Both the position numbers and the translations under genes were made by a program. From NCBI RefSeq assembly GCF_001854475.1, contig NZ_MNAN01000034.1, forward strand, positions 135,698-199,697: a stretch of DNA of 64,000 nucleotides. The letters are read 5' to 3'. The notes below the pieces were generated by a model. It was not told where the DNA came from and did not search any database. It was given only the letters and a program-made list of their open reading frames with translations. Each line of letters opens with the position of its first letter. Within the stretch, counting starts at the first letter, position 1. This DNA comes from Pseudoalteromonas byunsanensis (GTDB taxonomy: Bacteria; Pseudomonadota; Gammaproteobacteria; Enterobacterales; Alteromonadaceae). Of the stretch, positions 6,893 to 16,421 are shown in pieces.

Positions 6893-7650
6893 CCTTTGCT
6901 TGAAGAAGAGCTTTGTTCGTCGACCACATCAAGAAATAGCTTTTTCATTGCTTCAGGCCTTGCTGAAAAAATTTGATACCCACCGATCAAGAGCGAAAGT
7001 ACCACTGCGATAATTGATATCCAGAACGACATTTTGGAATCCCCTAGATACTCTTCAACCAGCATGTTTTTTTCATGCAGTTCATCAGCCAAATTGTTTA
7101 CGTCATTAACAATATTAGGATAAATATCGCCTGTTTTAATTCGAACATTTTCAAAGTAATCTTTTTGCCCAACCTGCAATTTATCAAATGGGTTGATTTC
7201 TTCGTACTCACTAATTATTGGTTCAACAATAGGCAGAATGTCTTTCTTGGAATTCCTAAATGCATTTACCCTTATATCACTCAACACAATTGATAAAGGT
7301 ATATCAACGTTATAATAATCAGCTTTATTGGAAATAATTACCTTTAATGAGTTTACAGTTGGCTGAGTCCTCAATGCTTGCTTTATGGACTCTAAATCTC
7401 CACCATTCAAGATTATCGTTTCAATATCGCTTTGCAAAACGGTCTTTTCCACAAACTTTTTTTCTTCAATTAATAGAAGCGAAAAAGCCATCATGATTGA
7501 AAGTAATGGAACTAACGCAGTAAGCAAATAAAGACGTCGTTTTCTACTTTCTCTCTCAATCCGTGCTAATACAGCCCTTTGATAATGAAGCCTTCTATTC
7601 CGTTCTCTTATTGAGAATTCATGCTCCATTTCTTCTAAATCATCTACCAT
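6847..7650 (-). CDS. integron cassette two-TM protein, C-terminus encoded by attC (267 aa)
   Basis: The N-terminal 40 residues are highly charged (EEMEHEFSIRERNRRLHYQR). A first transmembrane segment follows (about residues 43-62), then a domain of some 140 residues that would face the periplasm, and a second transmembrane segment at about 208-228 (FWISIIAVVLSLLIGGY). The tail is rich in Ser and Lys. The last 14 residues (NKSSKTDAESAAS) are read from the short attC at 6838-6892. No family is recognised. The topology resembles small sensor or chain-length-determinant proteins, but no diagnostic motif is present. It starts at ATG 7650. Confidence 0.7.
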   Translation of the reverse strand: MVDDLEEMEHEFSIRERNRRLHYQRAVLARIERESRKRRLYLLTALVPLLSIMMAFSLLLIEEKKFVEKTVLQSDIETIILNGGDLESIKQALRTQPTVNSLKVIISNKADYYNVDIPLSIVLSDIRVNAFRNSKKDILPIVEPIISEYEEINPFDKLQVGQKDYFENVRIKTGDIYPNIVNDVNNLADELHEKNMLVEEYLGDSKMSFWISIIAVVLSLLIGGYQIFSARPEAMKKLFLDVVDEQSSSSSKGSNKSSKTDAESAAS

Positions 7651-7681
7651 CTAAAAAATAGCTCCATTCTTGAATGAGGGT

Positions 7682-7781
7682 TCTAACGCCCCACTAAGGG
7701 GCGAGTAATAGTTGGCTAAAATGTGTAGCGAAGCGAAACCGAGCCAACTGTTACGAGTCCCGCTTCAGTGGTTTGTTATAT
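7682..7781 (-). repeat. attC site of integron cassette, overlapping a gene end
   Basis: This site runs from TCTAACGCCCCACTAAGGGGCG to GTGGTTTGTTATA. The arms AATAGTTGGCT and AGCCAACTGTTACG pair, and the centre matches the attC at 3404-3508. The gene 7751-8257 ends within it. Confidence 0.85.
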
Positions 7782-8257
7782 GCCTCTTTCCAAGGGGTAT
7801 TTCTACAAGTTTCAAACTTCTCTAACATTAACGAATATAAGTACTCGCTCAAAGTATCCCATGACTCATCAATAGTTGTAACCCTACAGTTTTTAGAAAC
7901 AGGAAACCTCTTGCCAACTTCCAAGTATTCACCTTCATTTGACCAACTCGAAGACAGAATAAAGAAGCGCCGCCCATCAAAACATTGATTATTACTGGGT
8001 TCTCTTTCGTATAGAACACGAGGCAATCCTTTGCGCAATGAGTTGATTTTTTCAAGCTCTGTTTCATTTAATACCTTCTGACAAGGCATTGGATCATGAA
8101 ATATTGAAGTTGCCCAATGAAAATCACCTTTATTATTTAACCAAATAAAATCATGAGATCTCATCCCTAAAATCTCAGCTCTAATATTCCACTCTTCATC
8201 TTGAGCGACTAGATTGAAAGAGAGAATAGCTAGAAACAGGGGAGCAAAGTATTTCAC
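7751..8257 (-). CDS. integron cassette exported protein, C-terminus encoded by attC (168 aa)
   Basis: A GTG start at 8257 (after GGAAG) gives MKYFAPLFLAILSFNLVAQDEE, a standard signal peptide cleaved near VAQ. The mature protein has five Cys and is probably periplasmic. Its final residues NKPLKRDS come from the attC at 7682-7781; the end NKPLKRDS is a familiar tail of cassette proteins in marine gammaproteobacteria. No domain is recognised. An upstream ATG at 8287 lies in the attC and lacks a ribosome binding site. Confidence 0.7.
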   Translation of the reverse strand: MKYFAPLFLAILSFNLVAQDEEWNIRAEILGMRSHDFIWLNNKGDFHWATSIFHDPMPCQKVLNETELEKINSLRKGLPRVLYEREPSNNQCFDGRRFFILSSSWSNEGEYLEVGKRFPVSKNCRVTTIDESWDTLSEYLYSLMLEKFETCRNTPWKEAYNKPLKRDS

Positions 8258-8273
8258 GACACTTCCTTTGGCA

Positions 8274-8372
8274 TATAACGCCCGCATAACGGGCTAATAA
8301 AGCTTGACTAAAATTGGTGAGGCACGAACCAAGCCAAGCTTTATTAGTCCATGCGTTGATGCGTTTGTTATA
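8274..8372 (-). repeat. attC site of integron cassette
   Basis: This site runs from TATAACGCCCGCATAACGGGC to GATGCGTTTGTTATA. The arms and centre (GGTGAGGCACGAACCAAGCC) are the same as in the attC at 2032-2130, apart from a few changes. Confidence 0.85.
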
Positions 8373-9114
8373 TTTTTTTAGCATGAAAGGTAATTGGCAC
8401 TTCATTAATGAACCAGCTCACAATGCTATCTACTTCCATGAACACTTTGCTTTTATAAGCATCTTTTATTGATACCGTTCCTGAAATACGATCAACATCT
8501 GCGTAATTATCAGGCAAGTCAAAATTCCTAATAAAGGGTTGCATTGTAATTCCGTCCTGTATTGCTGGAAATATTATTTTCATCGTGTGCAAATCTACTG
8601 CAAACATTTCAACTGCGACATGACCAGAGAGTCCATCTTCAAAAGATTGAACGCCGATACCTTTATTGTATAGAGGAGTTTCGCCGTGATAGTGGCGCCA
8701 TGCGGGTTTTGCGATGATTATTACATCTAAATCATACCTATCTTTTACTTCAGTAAATGCTGGAATGAACTTTTCATAAACAGAGCTAAAACCATAAGAT
8801 ATTGCGTCTCCAGCCCCTAAATCAGCTTCAATACTTGCTACTATTAGCGTATCTATTAACCATTTCTTCTTTGCGGCTTTAACTAAGCTAGCTTCAACCT
8901 TACCTTTTAACCCCCAATCTACATCAACAATAATATCTTTCTGTTGGCCTGAGCGAGCTGTAGTTTCATCCCAGATATTATTATTCGTTTTATCTGTCAC
9001 ACTAGAGTAAATACCAATGCGAGCTTCGCTTGATAGGTTTATAGGTCTTTTTGAAGCACAACCAGAAATAAGAACGACTGCGCTCAGGAATAGTACCTTT
9101 GTAAGATTTTTCAC
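8368..9114 (-). CDS. integron cassette lipoprotein, unknown function (248 aa)
   Basis: A GTG start at 9114, with GGAAC upstream, gives MKNLTKVLFLSAVVLISGC, a lipoprotein signal with lipobox ISGC. The mature part is a mixed alpha/beta domain of about 225 residues (segments such as LDVIIIAKPAWRHYHGETPL and GHVAVEMFAVDLHTMKIIF). I do not recognise a family. It is the rightmost gene of the array, so in a standard integron it would be the one closest to attI and the latest acquired. No attC or integrase is seen on its upstream side. The open frame to 9177 adds residues without a signal and is not used. Confidence 0.7.
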   Translation of the reverse strand: MKNLTKVLFLSAVVLISGCASKRPINLSSEARIGIYSSVTDKTNNNIWDETTARSGQQKDIIVDVDWGLKGKVEASLVKAAKKKWLIDTLIVASIEADLGAGDAISYGFSSVYEKFIPAFTEVKDRYDLDVIIIAKPAWRHYHGETPLYNKGIGVQSFEDGLSGHVAVEMFAVDLHTMKIIFPAIQDGITMQPFIRNFDLPDNYADVDRISGTVSIKDAYKSKVFMEVDSIVSWFINEVPITFHAKKI

Positions 9115-9524
9115 TGAAGTTCCCTTAAAAATATAACAGCTTATTCTCTCCCAAAATGTCGGAATAAAAACAGACAAAACGGGCTATATTACGTGCGCTA
9201 ATTTTCACACGTAGAAAAACCAATGTAAACAATCCATTAAAGTGTTCAAAAAACAGCCCTTGTTACAATTGGACAAAACGGGCCGTAATAATGTTATTGG
9301 ACAAACCGCAAGCCTCTGGTTACAAAACCAGTACCATCTTAATAAATAGGATTGTTTACGAAGTCACCTTTTTTAAACTTTGGTGCACGAGCATATGTAT
9401 GCGCATCGCTATGTCAAACACACTATAGAAGCTACTTTATAGAAGCTACTTTACAATAGTCCCTCGGTATAACGCATCAGGCACTTTGTTACCAACACTT
9501 TACTACCAATAAAGGGGCACTTTC
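9115..9524. other. non-coding flank of the cassette array with repeated GACAAAACGGGC
   Basis: No gene is visible in these 410 bp. GACAAAACGGGC occurs at 9173-9184 and again at 9272-9283, with a weaker third form (GACAAACCG, from 9300). AGAAGCTACTTTA is repeated in tandem near 9428-9452. An integrase gene or clear attI would be expected here in a complete integron, and I do not see one. Confidence 0.6.
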
Positions 9525-9953
9525 CTAACGCTTAAACTTGGTCTCTAATATTACCGATGAATTTGTGCGCTCTACCCCTTCCAAATTACCAATATCATCC
9601 AAAATAGTACTCAATTGCTGAAGACTCTGTGCTTCAACCACGGCTATCATGTCGTACTCTCCACTTATCGCATAAAGTGCGCTGATATGACTTATATGCT
9701 TTAAGGCAATATTGGTTTTGGTCGTGAGCTTTTGTTTTACCTTAATCGACACATGTGCTTCTACAAGCTCTGACAAATAGGCATCACCAAACTCTACGCT
9801 ATAACCTTGGATCACCCCTGATTGCTCGAGCTTTTGCAGTCGGCTTTGTACTGTGGATCGTGATAAATCTAAACTTCTGGCTAGGTCTGAAATACTAGCA
9901 CGGGCATTACTGCGCAATAGCGCAATCAGCTTTTCATCTTGTGAATTTATCAT
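9525..9953 (-). CDS. Lrp/AsnC-family transcriptional regulator (142 aa)
   Basis: This protein has the standard size and layout of the family. An N-terminal helix-turn-helix spans about residues 5-45 (DEKLIALLRSNARASISDLA, then LSRSTVQSRLQKLEQSGVIQGY), followed by the RAM/AsnC ligand-binding domain from about 65 to the end, with the usual VSGEYD-like turn (ISGEYDMIAVVE). Members bind amino acids and act as local or global regulators. It is divergent from astC across 165 bp, so it may control the arginine-succinylation genes, but it could equally act elsewhere. It marks the return to core genome after the cassette array. Confidence 0.9.
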   Translation of the reverse strand: MINSQDEKLIALLRSNARASISDLARSLDLSRSTVQSRLQKLEQSGVIQGYSVEFGDAYLSELVEAHVSIKVKQKLTTKTNIALKHISHISALYAISGEYDMIAVVEAQSLQQLSTILDDIGNLEGVERTNSSVILETKFKR

Positions 9954-10028
9954 TTTGCTAAATCAATTCATTATTTTGACTTTTATTTTAACCATTTTGT
10001 ACATTTTTGCACTGCAAATTTACTTTAA

Positions 10029-10046
10029 TCATCGTAATAATGATGA
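10029..10046. promoter_or_regulatory. imperfect palindrome in the lrp-astC intergenic region
   Basis: TCATC (10029-10033) and GATGA (10042-10046) form a 5-bp inverted repeat with an A+T-rich centre, between the divergent regulator and astC. The size and position would suit an operator of the adjacent Lrp-type protein. There is no direct proof. Confidence 0.3.
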
Positions 10047-10106
10047 ATATTAAGCGCCTTTGAAATTGTTTAAAAAAGGTGCACACAAGTTGAAGTAAAA
10101 TATTAA

Positions 10107-11327
<1,221 letters not shown>

Positions 11328-11366
11328 TCGGATTGGGGGGCCCCGTGCCTCCCATAGGTTGCAATT

Positions 11367-12386
11367 ATGCAGATACTAAGACCAATAACCAGCAATGACT
11401 TTGCTGCTTTTAAGCAAATCGCTATCGAGTCGGGCCATGGCTTTACTTCGCTACCCGTCGATGATCAATTGCTACAAGAGAAAATTTCTCGCTCTGAGCG
11501 CAGCTTTACCAAGCAATTAGCCCAGCCTTTTGACGAAGGCTATGTATTTGTGCTTGAAGACAGTGACAGCGGTGAAATAATGGGAACAACGGCCATCGAG
11601 GCCGCTGTTGGTATGCAGGTTCCACTATATCATTACCATATGGGTAAAACGGTACATCATTCTCGCACTTTAGATGTATACAACACTGTTGAAATTCTGA
11701 GCATGTGTAATGACTACACTGGATGCAGTGAGATTTGCACACTGTTCTTACGTGAACCATTTAGAAAAGGCTTAGCTGGTAGATTCTTAAGCCGTTCACG
11801 CTTTGTGTTTATGGCAGACCATACTGAACGTTTTAGCGAAACCGTGATAGCCGAAATGCGCGGTGTAAGTGACAGTCAAGGTAATTCACCTTTTTGGAAG
11901 TGGTTGCAAGAACACTTTTTCAGCATCGAGTTCCCACAAGCAGACCACTTAGTCGGTCTGGGTGATAAAGTATTTATCAGCGAGCTAATGCCAAAATACC
12001 CTATTTACGCCAACTTACTTAGTAAAGACGCGCAAGCGGTAATCGGTCAAGTTCACGAAAAGACCAAACCAGCGCTCAAGCTGCTAGAAAAAGAAGGGTT
12101 TGAACATCGTGGTTACATCGATTTGTTTGATGCAGGGCCAACGGTTGAAGCCAAACTTAAGAATATACGTACTGTTCAGCGCTCTGTTGTCGCGACGGTG
12201 AATATCGCAAACGATGTATCTGGTAAAGCACGTGCTATCTCTAATCAGGGTTTAGCAAACTTTAGAGCAACATTTACAGATAAATGTTCATATGACAGCA
12301 CCACGAATACGCTCAACATGCAGCCATGCGTCGCGCAGGCACTTGAGCTGAGTAATGGTGACTCAGTCAGAACATTTTCGTTATAA
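11367..12386 (+). CDS. astA: arginine N-succinyltransferase (339 aa)
   Basis: Full-length AstA: the N-terminus MQILRPITSNDFAAFKQIA is typical, the middle has EILSMCNDYTGCSEICTLFL and RKGLAGRFLSRSRFVFMA, and the acyltransferase core ends near residue 330. It performs the first step of arginine catabolism, the transfer of succinyl from succinyl-CoA to arginine. It lies 39 bp behind astC. In relatives astD (succinylglutamate semialdehyde dehydrogenase) usually follows. Here the DUF1338 gene follows after 66 bp and no astD is present. Confidence 0.93.
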   Translation: MQILRPITSNDFAAFKQIAIESGHGFTSLPVDDQLLQEKISRSERSFTKQLAQPFDEGYVFVLEDSDSGEIMGTTAIEAAVGMQVPLYHYHMGKTVHHSRTLDVYNTVEILSMCNDYTGCSEICTLFLREPFRKGLAGRFLSRSRFVFMADHTERFSETVIAEMRGVSDSQGNSPFWKWLQEHFFSIEFPQADHLVGLGDKVFISELMPKYPIYANLLSKDAQAVIGQVHEKTKPALKLLEKEGFEHRGYIDLFDAGPTVEAKLKNIRTVQRSVVATVNIANDVSGKARAISNQGLANFRATFTDKCSYDSTTNTLNMQPCVAQALELSNGDSVRTFSL

Positions 12387-12452
12387 ACTTGCTGCGTCGA
12401 GCTTAATCGCACCAAGTTAACGCGGACAATCCGCACAATTAAGGAATCCATT

Positions 12453-13256
12453 ATGCACAACAATGTTGATCAATTATTTGACGAACTTTGGAATAACTAT
12501 CTATCTGTTACTCCTTCAGCGGTAAAAGTTCACGAGCTGCTAGGCTCTACTCAGCAGGACGATGTGATCAATGACCATATTGCGCTTCGTACTTTTAACC
12601 ACGAAAAAGTAGGCCTAGAGAAACTCGCTGCACACTTTAAAGCAGTTGGTTACAAAGAATGTGGTGAATACCACTTTGAAGCCAAAAAACTATATGCAAA
12701 GCACTATGAGCACTCAGATCCAACTAAACCTAAAGTGTTTATCTCTGAACTATTAGTGGAACAATGCTCTGCTGAACTACAAGCCATCGTTAACGACATG
12801 GTTTCTCAAATTGATGAGAACGCAGTAACAGCTGACAACTTCCTATATTCAGGTACGCACTGGCAGGTTAGTCACGACACCTACCAGCAGCTACTAAAAG
12901 AAAGTGAATATGCAGCATGGATGTCGGCTTGGGGTTATAGAGCAAACCATTTCACGGTAAGCATTAACTACTTGTCAAACTTCACGACGATTGAAGCTGT
13001 AAACCAAGCACTTAAAGACGCTGGGTTTGAGTTAAATAGCTCAGGCGGTGAAATCAAGGGTTCACCAGAGGTATTACTTGAGCAATCTTCAACGCTTGCG
13101 GATCACCAACCAGTGGTATTCAGTGACGGTGAGTTTAACATTCCTAGCTGCTTCTACGAGTTTGCGCTTCGTTACAACAAGCCTGATGGTGAGATTTACA
13201 CAGGCTTTGTAGCAGCGTCAGCTGACAAAATTTTTGAAAGTACTAACGCGCGTTAA
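12453..13256 (+). CDS. DUF1338-domain protein, likely 2-oxoadipate dioxygenase/decarboxylase-like (267 aa)
   Basis: The DUF1338 fold is suggested by the start (NVDQLFDELWNNYLSVTPSA) and by the three candidate iron ligands in their expected context: H42 in NDHIALRTF, H166 in YRANHFTVSINYL and E236 in CFYEFALRY. Members of this family (HglS, YdcJ) are Fe(II) enzymes acting on 2-oxo acids. The protein is shorter than HglS and its substrate is unknown. It is often found after the ast genes in Shewanella and relatives, which suggests a link to arginine or lysine breakdown. The ATG follows AAGGAA. Confidence 0.75.
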   Translation: MHNNVDQLFDELWNNYLSVTPSAVKVHELLGSTQQDDVINDHIALRTFNHEKVGLEKLAAHFKAVGYKECGEYHFEAKKLYAKHYEHSDPTKPKVFISELLVEQCSAELQAIVNDMVSQIDENAVTADNFLYSGTHWQVSHDTYQQLLKESEYAAWMSAWGYRANHFTVSINYLSNFTTIEAVNQALKDAGFELNSSGGEIKGSPEVLLEQSSTLADHQPVVFSDGEFNIPSCFYEFALRYNKPDGEIYTGFVAASADKIFESTNAR

Positions 13257-13272
13257 GCAAATAGTACTATTA

Positions 13273-13444
13273 AAAAGGCTGGACATAGTTCCTAGCGCCA
13301 CTCGTTTAAAGTGAAGAGATTCTGAACCAAGTTCAGAATGACAAGACCAATTAGGAAGACGATTGCCCAAACACACATGTCGTCTTCCTGACAAAGGTCA
13401 GGCCCCCTTAAGCGAGAGGCATTAGACATAGTTCCAGCCTTTTT
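13273..13444. repeat. MITE-like or REP-like element with 11-bp terminal inverted repeats
   Basis: AAAAAGGCTGG (13273-13282, with one further A) at the left is inversely repeated as CCAGCCTTTTT (13434-13444). Inside lie a direct repeat GACATAGTTCC (13282-13292 and 13425-13435) and two further inverted repeats, TCTGAAC/GTTCAGA (13321-13337) and AGGAAGACGA/TCGTCTTCCT (13353-13362/13380-13389), plus CCTGAC/GTCAGG (13387-13402). No target duplication is obvious. It may also end transcription of the ast operon. Confidence 0.5.
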
Positions 13445-13833
13445 TGTGAAGAAAATTCTTAGTTCCAACTTCGCTTTAAAACAAAGCAGCCAAATTATCC
13501 CACAGTTTTCCAACATGAACTTTTACTACACTACTGCCATCATGTTGTGTAAGGTATCTATCACAATATCGGCATTCAATCTGCTGTTGGTGTCAAACAA
13601 CTGAGATTTAGTAGTGCAGAGTGTAACGAGCTGAGCACCAAATCTGTACTCTTAGCTCGGAACTTCATACAACGATCTAACCGACAGCCCTTTAGCCTGT
13701 CATAATTACGCAACTAAAGTGTCATCTTAGTTAGTTAGCGTGAGTAGCAATGTCACTAAGTGCGATTGTTGCAAAGCAGCCATACTTTTAGAGTTGGAAC
13801 AAAAACAATTTGGTCAAAATAAGGAAAGTAAGA
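13445..13833. other. intergenic region without recognised gene
   Basis: These 389 bp lie between the repeat element and the DUF2252 gene. No reading frame with coding character is seen. It should hold the promoter of the DUF2252 gene. Confidence 0.5.
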
Positions 13834-15159
13834 ATGAATAGACAAACTCAAATAGAGACCATAATGACCGAAATTGACTGCGTTCAGTTTTTGGGTACTC
13901 TGCCAAAACACCAGAAAATGGCAAGTAGTCCCTTTCTATTTCTGCGCGGAAGCGCCGCTCTTATGTACCATGACTTTGCCAATCAACATATCACTTTACC
14001 CGACGCACTTTTTACGATTCCATTAACCCACATTATCGGTGATTGTCACACTGGAAATTTTGGCTTTATCAGTGAAGAAGGCTCTCATGGCGATACGATT
14101 ATATTTACGCCCAATGACTTTGACGATGCCTGCGTAGGTCATGCCGTCTGGGACCTGTTTAGATTTATGACCAGTTTGTTTGTGGCACGTCATCACGCTG
14201 CTACGTTACAAATGAGTACTGATGATCTCAATATCAGACAAAGGCCTTTGGTTTCAAACGAGCAATTGCACGATGGGTGCAAAGAGTTTATCTGTGTCTA
14301 TTTAGATGCGTGCCAAGACTCGGTTCAAGACACACTGACTACACAATCCGCTTTAACAAACTTTGATAAAGAGCATATTTTGTATAAACGCTGGCAAAAA
14401 GCGATACAAAGAAAAGCCGGGGGCGCTGCATTTACCACCAATAGTACGTTAGCAAAAGAGCTTGATTTTACTTTACCGACACTGGCATTTAAAAATGATC
14501 AAGAACGCTTTAGACGCCTGCCGCAAACACTCTATGATGAAATCCAAGCGACTTTTGCTCCTTATGTGGATGATGAAATTTTAGATATTGTAGAGCGTTT
14601 AAGCGCTGGTACTGGCTCCCATAATCTAACTCGTTACTACTTACTTGTGGGTCCAGAGTCTGCCAAAACGCAGGAGCTAGATTTTCATCTATGTCATATC
14701 GTTGAAGTCAAACAGCAGCGCCTAGCAGCCCCCCTGCACTACTTCGCAAATCTAAGCCCAATCAATAAACTCAATCCTGCACATTTAACGGTTAATTGTC
14801 AGCGCAAGATGCAACGTCGACCAGATCTGGTGCTCGATGATGTTGTCTGGCAAGGCAAACATTGGCTGGTGCGATCGCGTCATCATGCTAGAGTAGGATG
14901 CGACCCCGAAGACTTCATGCTGGGTAAACGTGCAGCACTCAAAGACGGATTTAGTCAATATGCAGCCAGTTGCGGCCATAGTTTGGCATTGGCACATATG
15001 CGCGGCGACAGACGTTCAGTACGCTTTCAGCAAGCATGTCTAGACACTATCCCTACACATACCGACACGCTCATTAGTGCAGCCTACAAGTATGCTCAGC
15101 AAGTTCACGCAGACCAAGAATTGTTAGTTTCGCTGCTTAGGAACACTCAAACTGAGTAA
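13834..15159 (+). CDS. DUF2252 family protein (441 aa)
   Basis: DUF2252 proteins have a protein-kinase-like/aminoglycoside-phosphotransferase-like fold. Visible here are the early FLRGSAALMYHDFA region, GDCHTGNFGF (the likely catalytic loop, about residues 72-81), FTPNDFDDACVGHAVWDLFR (the likely metal-binding Asp), and late VGCDPEDFMLGK and YAASCGHSLALAHMRGD. The biochemical activity of the family is not established. The ATG at 13834 follows AAGGAAAG; an in-frame TTG at 13810 lacks such a site. The last 36 bases overlap the 3' end of the convergent rnz gene. Confidence 0.85.
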   Translation: MNRQTQIETIMTEIDCVQFLGTLPKHQKMASSPFLFLRGSAALMYHDFANQHITLPDALFTIPLTHIIGDCHTGNFGFISEEGSHGDTIIFTPNDFDDACVGHAVWDLFRFMTSLFVARHHAATLQMSTDDLNIRQRPLVSNEQLHDGCKEFICVYLDACQDSVQDTLTTQSALTNFDKEHILYKRWQKAIQRKAGGAAFTTNSTLAKELDFTLPTLAFKNDQERFRRLPQTLYDEIQATFAPYVDDEILDIVERLSAGTGSHNLTRYYLLVGPESAKTQELDFHLCHIVEVKQQRLAAPLHYFANLSPINKLNPAHLTVNCQRKMQRRPDLVLDDVVWQGKHWLVRSRHHARVGCDPEDFMLGKRAALKDGFSQYAASCGHSLALAHMRGDRRSVRFQQACLDTIPTHTDTLISAAYKYAQQVHADQELLVSLLRNTQTE

Positions 15160-16059
15160 ATCTTCCGCAAAATATAGCTGCCCTTGATAGTGTTCACAGG
15201 CTTCACTTTTTAACGGCTCTAGCATGCCTGGGCCGTGGTAACGTACGCTAAAGTGCGTTAACGCGAGCATAGGGATGTGATGTTTTTGAGCAAATTCAGC
15301 TATTCTTTTGGCGTCAGAATGTCCAGTGTGTAGACCGACGCGGTGCAAATCACCGTGCGTAAAGGTTGCCTCATGGACCAATAAATCAACACCATCAACC
15401 TCATTTTGTAGTTTGGCTGGTTTCTCGTTGTCACCACAAATAATGATTTTACGAGGACGCCAACTATCAAATGTATACTCACTTGAACACAGTCTTTTTC
15501 CTTCGTAGGTCACATCCTGCCCTTTTTGGAGGGCATTGAAATGTGGCCCACTAGCAATGCCATCTGCTTTGAGTTTTTCAATTTTTAACTTCTTGGGAAT
15601 ACCACATTCGGTAATTTGATAGGCATAACTTGGCACCCTGTGTTTTAACTCTATAGGCTTTACTCGACAGAATGTAAGGTCTAGCTCTTGGGTGAGTGTC
15701 TCAACCGCATGACATTGTAAGTCAAAACCGAGCTTAACATCAGTCAGTCCCAAGCTTAAATGAATAAACTGAATCAATTTTTGTGGAGCAATTAAGGTGA
15801 CAGACTCCGTACGCCCGTGCAAAGACATACTTGAAAGCATACCCGGTAAACCATAACAATGATCGCCGTGAATATGAGTAATACAGATCACCGCCACTTT
15901 TGCAGGTGACAACGATGTCGCTAGCAATTGATGCTGAGTACCTTCTGCACAGTCAACTAATAACCACTGCTTGGTAGTGTCAAAGCTGACCGCGGTTGCA
16001 GCCATATTTCTATATCGACTCGGGCTGCCCGAAGAAGTGCCTAAGAATTGTACATTCAT
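15124..16059 (-). CDS. rnz: ribonuclease Z (311 aa)
   Basis: This is a metallo-beta-lactamase-fold tRNA 3' endonuclease. The N-terminal MNVQFLGTSSGSPSRYRNM is typical, the zinc site THIHGDHCYGLPGM is at about residues 61-73, and the later motifs HEATF and ALTHFSVRY carry the remaining ligands. It removes the 3' trailer from tRNA precursors that lack encoded CCA, or acts as RNase BN. The length is that of the bacterial short form. The start is ATG 16059; the open frame to 16200 is not preceded by a binding site and would change the conserved N-terminus. It is convergent with DUF2252 and divergent from the DUF3081 gene. Confidence 0.92.
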   Translation of the reverse strand: MNVQFLGTSSGSPSRYRNMAATAVSFDTTKQWLLVDCAEGTQHQLLATSLSPAKVAVICITHIHGDHCYGLPGMLSSMSLHGRTESVTLIAPQKLIQFIHLSLGLTDVKLGFDLQCHAVETLTQELDLTFCRVKPIELKHRVPSYAYQITECGIPKKLKIEKLKADGIASGPHFNALQKGQDVTYEGKRLCSSEYTFDSWRPRKIIICGDNEKPAKLQNEVDGVDLLVHEATFTHGDLHRVGLHTGHSDAKRIAEFAQKHHIPMLALTHFSVRYHGPGMLEPLKSEACEHYQGQLYFAEDLLSLSVPKQRN

Positions 16060-16140
16060 AATTTCACATCGATAAAACTTGTGTTCTGGTGATCCTACCC
16101 TAATTCTAATACGTAACGGAATAATAAAGGTGGAACAGCA

Positions 16141-16407
16141 ATGAAAAACGAACTTGACAGCAAAACCATACTCAGTGTGTACGAATATATTCAAAAACAT
16201 GGGGAAGCAACAGAGGAAGGCAAGTTGTACGGCGGCATCACCGCGTTTTCAGATATTGATGGCTACACAGTGTATTTTAAAGGTAGCGGCGTGCTAATGC
16301 GCTTTGGTTTTCACAACACTTATCATCTTGATTATGAACACGATAAACACAAAGATGATTTTATTCGCAAGATAGAATCAATCAAAAAGCAGATAGATGA
16401 CGAATAA
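16141..16407 (+). CDS. DUF3081 family protein (88 aa)
   Basis: A small soluble protein of Alteromonadales and Vibrionales with the pattern I recall for DUF3081: MKNELDSKTILSVYEYI, then an EGKLYGGITAFSDIDGYTVYF core and FHNTYHLDYEH near the end. No function is known for the family. The ATG follows AAAGGTGGAA. It is 14 bp upstream of the next small gene and probably co-transcribed with it and the photolyase gene. Confidence 0.75.
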   Translation: MKNELDSKTILSVYEYIQKHGEATEEGKLYGGITAFSDIDGYTVYFKGSGVLMRFGFHNTYHLDYEHDKHKDDFIRKIESIKKQIDDE

Positions 16408-16421
16408 CAACTTATGTATTT

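Noticed and set aside
9115..9524. attI site or integrase remnant
   Set aside because: No integrase fragment is visible, and the repeats alone do not define attI. Recorded as a question only.
13292..13516. A minus-strand frame of 74 aa
   Set aside because: It covers the repeat element with nested inverted repeats and has no credible start. It is a by-product of the repeat.
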